Positions 41,147-50,697 of a stretch of DNA of 64,000 nucleotides are shown one piece after another. The notes below the pieces were generated by a model that saw only the letters and a program-made list of their open reading frames with translations, ran no database searches and was not told the origin of the DNA. Numbering within the stretch: the first letter of the stretch is position 1; each line of letters opens with the position of its first letter. This stretch comes from Desulfopila sp. IMCC35008 (lineage in GTDB: Bacteria; Desulfobacterota; Desulfobulbia; Desulfobulbales; Desulfocapsaceae). The translations under genes were made by a program, and so were the position numbers. The stretch lies in NCBI RefSeq assembly GCF_010646885.2, contig NZ_CP050700.1, positions 2,568,501 through 2,632,500 on the forward strand, written 5' to 3'.

Positions 41147-42433
41147 CTACCTCTCTTCAAGCGGTACGTAGGCCCTTGTTGTTTCACCGGTATAGATCTG
41201 GCGTGGCCTGGAGATCCTCTGTTTGTGCTCATGGAGTTCGCGCCAGTTGGAAATCCACCCGGGCATGCGGCCGATGGCAAACATCACAGTATACATATTC
41301 AATGGGATACCGATTGCCCTCATGAGGATGCCGCTGTAAAAATCCACATTCGGGTACAGATTTCGGCTTACGAAGTAATCGTCCTGGAGGGTTTTCTCCT
41401 CAAGCTCCTGGGCGATATCCAGTAAGGAATCTTCCTTGTTCAGCTCCTTTAATACGTCATGTACCTGCTTTTTGAGAATTTTCGAACGCGGATCGAAGTT
41501 TTTATAAACCCTATGTCCAAAACCCATGAGTCGGAAACTATTGTTCTTGGCCTTGGCCATGTTAATGTAATCTGTAACAGGCCGGCCTGATTGCTGAATC
41601 TCCTCCAGCATTTCAATCACCGCCGCATTCGCGCCACCATGAAGCGGCCCCCATAAAGCGCAGACACCGGCAGATACTGAGCTGAAAAGGTTGGCCCGCG
41701 AGCTGCTCACAACCCGCACCGTGGAAGTTGAACAGTTCTGCTCATGATCTGCGTGAAGGACCAGGAACAGGTTAAGAGCCTTCTCTATAACCGGTGATAC
41801 GACATATTCCTGATAAGGTTCCGAAAACATCATATGCAGAAAATTACTGCAATAACTGAGATTTGGGTTTGGGTGGTTAATCGGCTTACCATTTGCAATG
41901 CGGTACGCCCATGCCGCTATGGTCCTGACTTTTGAGAGAAGAAGTGCCGCAGTCCTGTCAAACGCTTCACCCTGGACATTAACTTTCAACACTTCAGGAT
42001 GAAAGCAGGACACCAAATTCAGCATGGCAGACAAAATTGCCATGGGAGGTGCCGATTCCGGAAATCCTGAAAAATGAGTGCGCAGATTCGAGTGAAGCGG
42101 CGCATGCTCTCGCAACGCACTGGAGAATTTAGTCAACTGCTCTGCATTGGGCAGTTCTCCGTAAAGAACGAGATAGGCTATCTCAACAAATGATGCTTTT
42201 TCAGCTACCTCCTCAATAGGATACCCTCGATATCTCAAGATCCCCTTGGCGCCGTCGACATACGTTATGGATGAGAAGCAGGATCCGGTATTGCCAAAAC
42301 CCGGATCCATGGTGATGCAACCTGTTTCAGAGCGCAGATTTGTGATATCTATGCTTCGTTCATTTTCAGTTCCGGTATAAACATCCAGCTCGAACTGCTT
42401 GCCATCGATACTGAGGGTAGCTTTTTCCGTCAT
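41147..42433 (-). CDS. gltA: Citrate synthase (Si-type)
   Basis: 428-aa enzyme condensing acetyl-CoA and oxaloacetate. Start at ATG 42433 (MTEKATLSIDGKQFELD) after GGAGA. Active-site regions 'HADHEQNCSTSTVR', 'LWGPLHGGANAAVIEML' (catalytic His) and 'MGFGHRVYKNFDPR' (oxaloacetate His/Arg) and the C-terminal Asp region (PNVDFYSGIL) are intact. It resembles the long Gram-negative hexameric type by its N-terminal extension. Either biosynthetic or part of acetate oxidation. Confidence 0.95.
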   Translation of the reverse strand: MTEKATLSIDGKQFELDVYTGTENERSIDITNLRSETGCITMDPGFGNTGSCFSSITYVDGAKGILRYRGYPIEEVAEKASFVEIAYLVLYGELPNAEQLTKFSSALREHAPLHSNLRTHFSGFPESAPPMAILSAMLNLVSCFHPEVLKVNVQGEAFDRTAALLLSKVRTIAAWAYRIANGKPINHPNPNLSYCSNFLHMMFSEPYQEYVVSPVIEKALNLFLVLHADHEQNCSTSTVRVVSSSRANLFSSVSAGVCALWGPLHGGANAAVIEMLEEIQQSGRPVTDYINMAKAKNNSFRLMGFGHRVYKNFDPRSKILKKQVHDVLKELNKEDSLLDIAQELEEKTLQDDYFVSRNLYPNVDFYSGILMRAIGIPLNMYTVMFAIGRMPGWISNWRELHEHKQRISRPRQIYTGETTRAYVPLEER

Positions 42434-42660
42434 ATGTAGGTTCTCCAGAAATGAATATTTATCAGCAATCTCGTACGGGTAAATCACTATGCCTGGTTGT
42501 TATAACAAAGCCGGGCTCCTGTCGATTGACAATTCCTGCAGGCTACGTGATCGCTGCATAGTGACAAATATAATCTGTCGTGATCATTCTTTTTATTATT
42601 TGATAATTACGACTGGACAAAAGGCAACATTAAACCAAAACGATTCACAAACAGTACCTG

Positions 42661-43323
42661 TCATTTTTTTTTGCCTAGAGCATCTTCAATGGCCGACGCC
42701 AAAGCCTTACTATGAACTTTGCCGGCAAAGTGGACAGGGCTTTTCCCATAAATGGGGTCCCATCCTGCCGGATCGGCAGAACAAAAGAACTGCGCCTCCA
42801 ACCCCATCTGCCGGGGCCCATCTGCCGCCGTCTTGCCTATCAGTTTGCGCCCGGCCTCCCAGGTCGCTTCACAGGAAGCACCTCGGACTACACGTACGTC
42901 TGTAATAATACCGTCTTCTACATCCACCTCATATTCAGGGGCTCCAAAAAGTTCACCATAGTGTCCCAGGCCGACCTGCCTGGATAAGCCACATCACGTC
43001 GGCGGCGTATGCACCCACTTACTCGGAATTTTTTTTCCTGATGAGATTATCGGGATCTGCAATCGATGGCAGAGAGCAACCAGGTCATGTGAAAGATCCT
43101 GGTGTTTAAGAAAATCGAGAACCAGATCCGCCTCGATTGTCTCAGGTAGAAACTCCATTCCGTCATCAATCACCGGCGGCAATACCTCTTCAATAGATAC
43201 CACCTCGAGCTCAATGGAGCCTGCGCCGTAACTCCTTATTCCCTTGATTTTACGTTCCCCACTCCCCTGCTGCTGAAAAACGGTAACTTTTTGAATGGTT
43301 CCGGAAGAGTTATGTTGCTGCAC
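42661..43323 (-). CDS. DUF166-family protein with a selenocysteine
   Basis: 220 aa when the TGA at 42996-42994 is read as Sec110. GTG start at 43323 after AAAGGACG. The N-terminal part ends 'SKWVHTPPT-U-CGLSRQVGLG', followed by 'HYGELFGAPEYEVDVEDG' and 'VRVVRGASCEATWEAGRKLI', the DUF166 (PF02593) pattern, in which the P-T-x-C region carries conserved cysteines. Without recoding the gene is cut in two pieces of 109 and 88+ codons in one frame. A perfect 6-bp hairpin follows 10 nt after the UGA. Function unknown; a thiol/selenol or metal site is likely. It lies beside the formate dehydrogenase cluster. Confidence 0.8.
42966..42983 (-). promoter_or_regulatory. SECIS-like hairpin, DUF166 gene
   Basis: CCAGGC / GCCTGG perfect 6-bp stem with loop AGGTCG (GGU present), 10 nt after the UGA at 42996-42994. 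Confidence 0.8.
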
Positions 43324-43335
43324 GTTCCACGTCCT

Positions 43336-43797
43336 TTAGATATCGAGGCGCACCCAACGGGTACAGTACCTGTTTGTAGCCTCAAGCATTTTCTTTTTAT
43401 TGAGCGAATCATGAATCACAACATGAAACTCTCCCTCTTTATCCCGGTAGATAACCATACCAGATGCAATTTCCTCAACAGTTTCCTGATAAAATACCTG
43501 TATTTCTCCGTCAGCAGTTACAAGATCAAGTTCGTCATCCTGATACTGATAGTATGCCATCTGGGCCATGGCCTGAAATTCGTGCTTGGAGTGCGACCCT
43601 GACTGAGCTGTAAATGTTTTGATATAGCCAGGCTCGTTCAGGGCAATGTCAGGAACGAGTATGACGCTGACACATCCTTGTATTTCGATACCACTGTGTT
43701 TTATTACGATCCGTTGCTCCACAGACATCCCCATTTTAACGTTTACAAAAAATCGGGGAATCGAGTTCACCACCCAATTCCCCTGACAGGATTCCAT
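43336..43797 (-). CDS. Hypothetical protein (up to 153 aa)
   Basis: Ends 12 nt before the DUF166 start and is in the same direction, so the two are probably cotranscribed. The better start may be ATG 43734 or 43728 (MGMSVEQRIV). Sequence is beta-rich ('VSVILVPDIALNEPGY', 'DGEIQVFYQETVEEIASGMV'), with no recognised family, signal peptide or membrane segment. Confidence 0.6.
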   Translation of the reverse strand: MESCQGNWVVNSIPRFFVNVKMGMSVEQRIVIKHSGIEIQGCVSVILVPDIALNEPGYIKTFTAQSGSHSKHEFQAMAQMAYYQYQDDELDLVTADGEIQVFYQETVEEIASGMVIYRDKEGEFHVVIHDSLNKKKMLEATNRYCTRWVRLDI

Positions 43798-43877
43798 ATA
43801 TTTTACACGAACCGGACAAATAAGACGAACAGTATCCTTGTAGTATCTTTATATTATATTATCCCTTTGAAGCAAGG

Positions 43878-46556
43878 TTATTTCTCAAGAGACACGGCAC
43901 AGACCTTCGCCTCCATTATCTTACAGATGGGGTCCATAGCATCATTGGTGAGAATGTTGGCAGACGCCTCCTTGTAATGAAAAGGTATGAACACAACACC
44001 CTGGGGTACTATTTCCGTCACCCTGGCAGCCAGAAAAATTGCCCCTCTCCTGGAACGCACGTTAATCTTTTCGCCATCGTCAACGCCAAGTGCTGCTGCA
44101 TCTACCGGGTTAAGCTGGATATAAGGTTTTGGTGCTATTGCATCGAGCCCGGTTGACCGCCGGGTCATAGTGCCGGTGTGGTAGTGAAATAATTCCCGGC
44201 CGGTGGTAAGCAGGAATGGATACTCTTCATTCGGCAATTCATTCGATGAAACATAGGGAACGACCGTGAACAGAGCCTTCCCCCCCGGACGGGAGAACTC
44301 TTCTTTAAACAGGTAGGGTGTTCCGGGGTGATCTTCAGTGGGGCATGGCCACTGTAAACCACTACGACCCAGTCGGGAATAACTCATTCCTGCCATGCCG
44401 GCCCACAATCCTGAGATTTCACTGAAAATCACCTCTGGATTGGCAGGGACAAACTCCACACCTTTCATTCTGCTGAAAATATCACTTATAATATCAAGAT
44501 CTTTACGGGCCTCCCCGGGAAGGGATATCGCTGGCCGAACAAACTGTACACGACGTTCTGAGCAGGTAAATGTACCGGACTTTTCAGCAAAGGATGTTCC
44601 CGGCAGGACCACATCAGCCAGTTGTGTCGTTTCGGTCTCAAAAATATCCTGAACCACCAGGAAGTCGAGACTGGAGAAACCTTTAACAGCATGGTTCGTG
44701 TTAGGATCTGATAAGGCAGGATTCTCGCCGAATATATAGAGACCTCGTATCTTTTTCTCGATCATGGCGGACGTCATCTCAGAAGCCGGCAGACCGATAT
44801 TACCGGAAAGCTCCCCCCCCCAGGCATTCATAAATTTCTCCCGAACCAGAGGATCATCGACTTTCTGGTAACCTGGGAAATAATTTGGCAGGCAGCCCAT
44901 ATCACAGCAACCCTGCACGTTATTCTGCCCCCTGAGAGGATTAACTCCGCACGAGGCTTTACCAATATTACCTGTCACCATCGCGAGATTACCGACTGCA
45001 TGAACATTATTGGTTCCCATTACATGCTGGGTTATCCCCATGGCATAATAAATTCCCGCACTCTCAGCACCGGCAAAAATAAATGCCGCTTTTATGATAT
45101 CCTCTGCAGGTACACCAGTAATCTGTTCGCCAAGTTGAGGGGTGAACTCTTCAAGCGAGGTACTGAAATCCACAAACCCTTCGGTGCGTTCCCGAATAAA
45201 CACGTCGTCCTGAAGACCTTCTTTCAGGATCACATGCATAATGGCGTTAAGCAGGACCGAGTCAGTGCCAGGTTTCTGCCGCAACCACAGCGTTGCAAAT
45301 TTGGTGATGGGTATCTTTCTGGGGTCTGCAACGATAAGTTGAGCGCCCTTGCGCACTGCAGCCTTCATTCTGAGGGCAATTATCGGATGATTCTCGCTGG
45401 TGTTTGAACCTATAACGAGCAGTGCCCCGGCATTTTCAATTTCATCAACCGAATTTGACATTGCCCCGGAACCGAATTTTGCGGCCAGACCGGCCACAGT
45501 CGCGCTGTGTCAATATCTGGCACAGTGATCTATATTATTGGTACCAACACCACTCCGAAGCAGCTTCTGGAACATGTAGTTCTCTTCATTGGTACAGCGT
45601 GCAGAAGCCAACCCACCTATGGCGTCACTCCCATATTCAGTTTTAATTTCATTAAATTTTGACACTACCAGATCAAGAGCCTCGTCCCAACCTGCCGGCT
45701 CAAGCACTCCTCCCTTCTGTCTGCGAATCAGCGGTGTCGTCAACCTATCCCGACTATTGATAAATTCGTAACCAAATCGCCCTTTAACACATAGCCAGCC
45801 ACGATTATGGTTGTCACTCCGTGAAGAAATTCTTGTTATTTCATTGCCGTGGCTATGGAGTGTGATATTGCATCCACAACCACAATATCCACAGGTCGTC
45901 TCTGTCTTTTCCACCCCTTCATGCCGTGGGTGTCCCGCCCACATCTTTGCCGAGAGGGCGCCCGTGGGGCATACAGACACACACTGGCCACAGAATTCAC
46001 AATCCAGATCATGCTCAAATGGTGAGCAAACCTTTGTCTCAAAGCCCCGTCCTGCAAATCCGATAGCATTCACACCCTGTACTTCATCACAAACCCGCAC
46101 ACACAATCCACATAAAACACACTTATTCTGCTCTCTCATGATGAAAGGGTTTTCATCAATGCGATCATGGTCGCGAACAGAACCTTCAAAGCGGTTTGTG
46201 CGGATCCCATACCTGTATGCCAGCTCTTGAAGAGTACAGTTTCCTGCCCGGACACAAACCATACAATCATTTGGATGATCGGATAGTAACAGTTCAACTG
46301 TTGTTTTACGCAACCTGTTGAGCCTGTCATTCTGAGTAAGGACAACCATACCTTCCTCGGCAGGAGTAGTACAGGATGTAACGGGACGCCCTGCACCTTC
46401 TATCTCAACAATACATAAACGGCACCCTCCGTGGGGTGCCAGACGTGGATCATGACACAGTGTTGGAATATCTATTTGCAGCTGCTGAGCGGCCTCAAGC
46501 AGTGTAGTGTTTGGGGGGACCGTAACTTTTTGTCCATCAATTAACAGTGTTTTCAT
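43878..46556 (-). CDS. fdhA: NAD-linked formate dehydrogenase alpha subunit with NuoG-like N-terminus, selenocysteine
   Basis: 892-aa protein if TGA 45512-45510 is Sec349. N-terminal NuoG-like part: [2Fe-2S] (CHDPRLAPHGGCRLC), His-type [4Fe-4S] (HPNDCMVCVRAGNC) and two ferredoxin clusters (CVLCGLCVRVC, CEFCGQCVSVC). Then the molybdopterin domain with CGYCGCGC and 'NIDHCARY-U-HSATVAGLAA', the classical active-site Sec of FdhA/FdhF that ligates Mo or W. Oxidises formate or reduces CO2. Forms an operon with the NuoF- and NuoE-like genes upstream (8-nt and 1-nt gaps). Confidence 0.95.
45480..45498 (-). promoter_or_regulatory. SECIS-like hairpin, NAD-linked fdhA
   Basis: TGTGGCC / GGCCGCA stem (one G-U pair) with loop GGTCT, 11 nt after UGA 45512-45510; the same loop as E. 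coli fdhF-type elements. Confidence 0.85.
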
Positions 46557-46564
46557 TACTCAAT

Positions 46565-48355
46565 CTACCCTTTTATTACCGCATTGAACTTACAGGCATC
46601 ATAACAGGCCCCACATCGGATACAGCTATCCTGATCAATGACATGAACCAGCTTCTGCTCTCCGGCAACGGCACCTACCCCACATGCACGTTTACACAAG
46701 CCGCAGCCAACACATTGATCCGGCCTGATAAGAAAAGTCAAAAGGTCATTACACACCTTTGCAGGACATTTCTTTTCCCTGATATGCGCTTCATATTCAT
46801 GCCGAAAGTATTTAATAGTGCTGAGAATTGGGTTAGGGGCAGACATTCCGAGACCGCACAGGCTTGAATCGCGTACATCCTCAGCAAGTTCCTGCAACAG
46901 CTCAATATCTCCATCTCTTCCGTGCCCTTCTGTTATGCGGGTCAATATTTCCAGGAGCCTCTTGGTGCCGATTCGACACGGTGCACATTTCCCGCACGAC
47001 TCCTCCTGAGTAAAGGTCAGGAAGAATTTAGCGATATTCACCATGCAATCGGTCTCATCAAGCACCACCATCCCACCTGAACCCATCATCGAACCGACTG
47101 ATCTTAAGCCCTCATAATCAACGGGCAGGTCGATATGCTGTTGAGGAATACACCCGCCGGACGGGCCACCTGTCTGGACTGCCTTAAACAGCCTATCATC
47201 CTCAATACCGCCACCGATATCATAGATTATTTTTTTTAAAGGCATCCCCATGGGGATCTCAATGAGGCCGGTGTTCCGGATTTTCCCAGTGAGCGCAATA
47301 ACTTTTGTCCCCTTACTCGTCTCTGAACCGATAGAAGAAAACCATTCCGCACCGTTACAAATTATCGGTGGAACATTGGCGAATGTCTCAACATTATTGA
47401 TTATGGTTGGTTTTCCCCATAATCCCTTATTGGCTGGAAAAGGAGGTTTCGACCTCGGCATCCCCCGCTCCCCCTCGATGGAGGCAATAAGAGCAGTTTC
47501 TTCACCACAGACAAAGGCACCCGCACCTAGTTTTACCTTGATATCGAAATTGAAACCGGTTCCGTATATTTTTTCCCCAAGGTGCCCTTCCTTCCTGGCC
47601 TGGGCCAAAGCGATGCCTAATCTTTCAACCGCCAGAGGATATTCAGCCCTGATATAGATGTAGCCGGTTTGCGCACCGATACCATAGGCCCCGATTATCA
47701 TCCCTTCGATAATTGCGTGGGGATTACCTTCGATGATGGATCGATCCATGAAAGCGCCTGGGTCGCCCTCATCCGCATTACATATGATAAACCGCTCATC
47801 CGCCTCGTTAGCTGCACAAAATTCCCATTTTAACCCGGCAGGAAATCCTCCACCACCACGACCTCGCAAACCTGAACCCTTTACGGTTTCAATGACTTCT
47901 GCCGGGCTCATTGTCCCAAGTGCCTTTCGCGAACCGGAATACCCACCTGCCAACTGATAATCGTCAATCGATTCAGGATCTACCCGACCCAGATCCTGTA
48001 ACACTATCTTGGTCTGATTATCATGAAAGACATGATAATCCTCACCTACCAGCCACTCTTTTACAGGCTGACCGCCAATTATATGCTCATCGACAAGTCT
48101 TTTAACCATGGAGGGTTCAATATATTGATATGTCGAGCCTTCTTCGCCTATAGATATATCCACGAGCACATCCCGGGCACAAAACCCACGACACCCCACT
48201 TTATGCAATTTGCAATGTTCCTTAAGTACAGCATCGGTCACACCGGCCCTTGTAAGTTCCTCATCAAAGGCATTCATTACCTGGTCCCCGCCGGCAGCAA
48301 TACCACCGGTGCCCATACATATATTTATAACGACGTTTTTCTTCACGAGAGCCAC
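46565..48355 (-). CDS. NuoF/HndC-like NADH-binding flavoprotein subunit
   Basis: 596-aa subunit: N-terminal thioredoxin-like [2Fe-2S] region ('CMGTGGIAAGG', 'KVGCRGFCARDVLV'), NADH/FMN domain ('GLRGRGGGGFPAGLKW', 'CNADEGDPGAFMDRSI'), [4Fe-4S] N3-type cluster 'ESCGKCAPCRIGTKRL', and a C-terminal 2x[4Fe-4S] ferredoxin (CVGCGLCKRAC, CIRCGACYDAC). Same layout as HndC/HydB of bifurcating hydrogenases and formate dehydrogenases, so the complex may couple formate with NAD and ferredoxin. Confidence 0.94.
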   Translation of the reverse strand: MALVKKNVVINICMGTGGIAAGGDQVMNAFDEELTRAGVTDAVLKEHCKLHKVGCRGFCARDVLVDISIGEEGSTYQYIEPSMVKRLVDEHIIGGQPVKEWLVGEDYHVFHDNQTKIVLQDLGRVDPESIDDYQLAGGYSGSRKALGTMSPAEVIETVKGSGLRGRGGGGFPAGLKWEFCAANEADERFIICNADEGDPGAFMDRSIIEGNPHAIIEGMIIGAYGIGAQTGYIYIRAEYPLAVERLGIALAQARKEGHLGEKIYGTGFNFDIKVKLGAGAFVCGEETALIASIEGERGMPRSKPPFPANKGLWGKPTIINNVETFANVPPIICNGAEWFSSIGSETSKGTKVIALTGKIRNTGLIEIPMGMPLKKIIYDIGGGIEDDRLFKAVQTGGPSGGCIPQQHIDLPVDYEGLRSVGSMMGSGGMVVLDETDCMVNIAKFFLTFTQEESCGKCAPCRIGTKRLLEILTRITEGHGRDGDIELLQELAEDVRDSSLCGLGMSAPNPILSTIKYFRHEYEAHIREKKCPAKVCNDLLTFLIRPDQCVGCGLCKRACGVGAVAGEQKLVHVIDQDSCIRCGACYDACKFNAVIKG

Positions 48356-48356
48356 A

Positions 48357-48830
48357 TTATTTGTAAGGTTTGAGGTTCCTGATCATCTTCTCGGGTGTTT
48401 GTTTGCCAAACACTTTCTCATTGACCAGAACCACAGGTGCAATACTGCAGGCCCCGACACAGTTTACGTTTTCGACTGTAAACTGCATATCCTTCGTGGT
48501 TCCGTTATCATCCTTAAGATGAAGATCCTGCTGAAGGCGTGAGACGATTCGCGGGGCACCTTTCACATGACAGACTGTTCCCGAGCAGACTGTCACGATG
48601 TTTTTCCCACGCGGGGTCAGATGAAACTGTGAATAGAACGTAACCACGCCGTAAAACCGGGAAGCAGGTATCCCTGTTCTCCTGGCGAACCAATCCACTG
48701 CGTCTTCCTGGATATAACCAAGCTCATTCTGAATATCCTGCAGTATTGCTATTATATTATCTCCACCAGAAGAATTTTTGCTGTAAATTGATTCCAATAT
48801 TTCTTCAACCTGATCTATCATACGTGTCAT
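48357..48830 (-). CDS. NuoE/HndA-like [2Fe-2S] subunit
   Basis: 157 aa from ATG 48830 (MTRMIDQVEEILES); ATG 48821 is also possible. Thioredoxin-like [2Fe-2S] site: 'VCSGTVCHVKG' and 'VNCVGACSIAPVV'. First gene of the three-gene NuoE-NuoF-FdhA operon, 1 nt before the NuoF-like gene. Transfers electrons between the flavin subunit and the rest of the complex. Confidence 0.93.
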   Translation of the reverse strand: MTRMIDQVEEILESIYSKNSSGGDNIIAILQDIQNELGYIQEDAVDWFARRTGIPASRFYGVVTFYSQFHLTPRGKNIVTVCSGTVCHVKGAPRIVSRLQQDLHLKDDNGTTKDMQFTVENVNCVGACSIAPVVLVNEKVFGKQTPEKMIRNLKPYK

Positions 48831-49248
48831 TCTCGACCCCACTGAAATTGTAATTATTCGTTTACCACGACCCCAATAATACCACACCGTAGTACTTTTA
48901 TACATATAATTACTAATCTCATAAAAGGCCAAAAATTATATCTTTCCTTAACTTGACCAAATCACTGTATCAGTGTGATTATATCACGGCATTGCCATTT
49001 CAGACTAATTGAAATTTTCTATCCAGAAAGCATCATCCGAATTCCAATGAATTATGGCATCTACCATTTATCTTAAATGCTTTGAAAAAAGTTGATTACC
49101 GCAACAAAATAAGATAGTCTGTTGGACGATCCAAATAGCACCAGAGGTGACGACGTTTTGTTTAGACGCACCTAATATTTGGCGCCTGATTATTACCAAA
49201 TACCGGCTTGTCACCCTTATAAATATTTATTTAGAAGGAATTTTGAAC
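48831..49248. other. Divergent control region between the two formate/Hdr operons
   Basis: 418 AT-rich nt with no gene. Two adjacent inverted repeats with a common plan (5-bp arm, TAT centre, 5-bp arm): CACTG-TAT-CAGTG (48963-48975) and GTGAT-TAT-ATCAC (48975-48987). Ribosome-binding AGAAGGAA for the plus-strand operon at 49233-49240. Confidence 0.6.
48963..48987. promoter_or_regulatory. Tandem palindromes, candidate operator
   Basis: CACTGTATCAGTG and GTGATTATATCAC share one base at 48975. The second resembles GTGA-n-TCAC sites of CRP/FNR-family or Rex regulators, but its centre is one base short of their usual N6 spacing, so the regulator is open. Confidence 0.4.
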
Positions 49249-50568
49249 ATGGCTGAAACGGCAATAAAAATTAAAGGAAAAGCCGAAAGATCTTTTCTGG
49301 ATGACATCAAAGCCCTGCTTCCAGAGGGCAACCTCAGTCTTTGTCTGACCTGCGGACTCTGTTCTTCAGGTTGTCCCGCCACAGGACTTGAGGATATGGA
49401 CCCCAGGAAGTTCTTACGCATGCTGGTTCTCGGCATGGACGAAGAAGTCCTCAAATCAGACTGGCCCTGGATGTGCACGATGTGTCAGCGCTGTGTCTAT
49501 GTCTGCCCTATGAAGATTGACATTCCCCAGATGATCTTCAACATCCGGGCTGCCCGCCCCCGGGATGAGCGTCCCAAGGGTATTCGTGATTCCTGTGATG
49601 TTGCCGTCGCAAGTGAATCATGCAGCGCTATGGGTACACCTGTTGAGGATTTCATTTTTGTTGTAAACGATGTCCTTGAGGAATACAGGGAGGCTCAGCC
49701 GGAATTTGCTGACATGCAAGCCCCCATCGACAAGCAAGGAGCTGAATTCTTCATCAACCAGAACTCGCGCGAGCCGATGACCGAGCCGGATGAGATGGTC
49801 CCCCTCTGGAAAATACTCCACCTCGCCGGGGTCGACTGGACCTACAGCAGTAAAGCATGGGCCGCTGAAAACTATTGCCTCTTCCTTGCTGACAACGAGA
49901 ACTGGGAACATCTTGTTCGTGCAAAGGCAGCCCAGGCCGACAGGTTGGGGGTCAAGACGTACCTCAACACAGAATGAGGCCACATCACATTTGCAGTCCG
50001 GGCCGGACTGAAAAAATTCAACGTAGCGCACAACTTCGAAACCAAAAACATTTACGAATACTACGCTAAGTGGATTCGTGAAGGTAAACTTAAACCTAGT
50101 TCCGACTGGAATAAAGATCTCAAAATCAAGTTTACCATCCAGGACCCCTGCCAGATTGTCCGCAAAAGTTTCGGGGACCATATAGCGAACGAATTCAGGT
50201 ATGCGATAGCAGCTGCAGTCGGTGAGGAAAATATCATCGAGATGTCACCAAATAAATCCAACAACTACTGTTGTGGCGGTGGCGGTGGTTTCCTCCAGTC
50301 AGGGTTTAAGGAACAACGCCTGGCTTATGGCAAAATTAAGGATGACCAGATTCAGACCACAGGCGCTACCTACTGCATCGCCGGTTGCCATAACTGTCAC
50401 GCCCAAATACATGAATTGTCGCATCATTTCGGTGGCAACTACAACGTTGTTCACTTCTGGACCATACTTGCTCTCTCCCTGGGCATACTCGGTCCAAACG
50501 AAAGAACGTATCTCGGCGATGAGTTAAAAGATGTCGCAGTTTTTCACCCGGAATCAGCATTGTACTAA
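49249..50568 (+). CDS. HdrD-like Fe-S/CCG protein with a selenocysteine
   Basis: 439 aa when TGA 49975-49977 is read as Sec243. Two [4Fe-4S] sites near the N-terminus (Cys32/35/38/42 and Cys76/79/82/86, HdrC-like), then CCG-type catalytic sequence: 'KTYLNTE-U-GHITFAVRAG', where HdrB/HdrD relatives have TECGH, and 'DPCQIVRKS', 'NNYCCGGGGGFL', 'CIAGCHNCHAQIH'. In HdrB/D such cysteines bind the non-cubane cluster that reduces disulfides. First gene of the nine-gene operon; ATG 49249 with AAGGAAT. Likely the catalytic or carrier end of the complex; substrate unknown. Confidence 0.9.
49994..50010 (+). promoter_or_regulatory. SECIS-like hairpin, HdrD-like gene
   Basis: CAGTCC / GGACTG stem (extendable to 7 bp) with loop GGGCC, 16 nt after UGA 49975-49977. 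Confidence 0.75.
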
Positions 50569-50697
50569 GGTTGTGCAGCAAACACCCAATCAGGAGGTAG
50601 TCAGAACACAGAATTAACCATAGTGCCGTTGTCAGGCAGACTCCTGAAGTTTGTAGCAGCTAACCGTTGAACTTTCATACTATAATTAGGTTTCACT

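Noticed and set aside
48975-48987. Firm CRP/FNR or Rex operator call
   Set aside because: GTGAT-TAT-ATCAC is one base short in the centre compared with those consensus sites, so only an inverted repeat is claimed.
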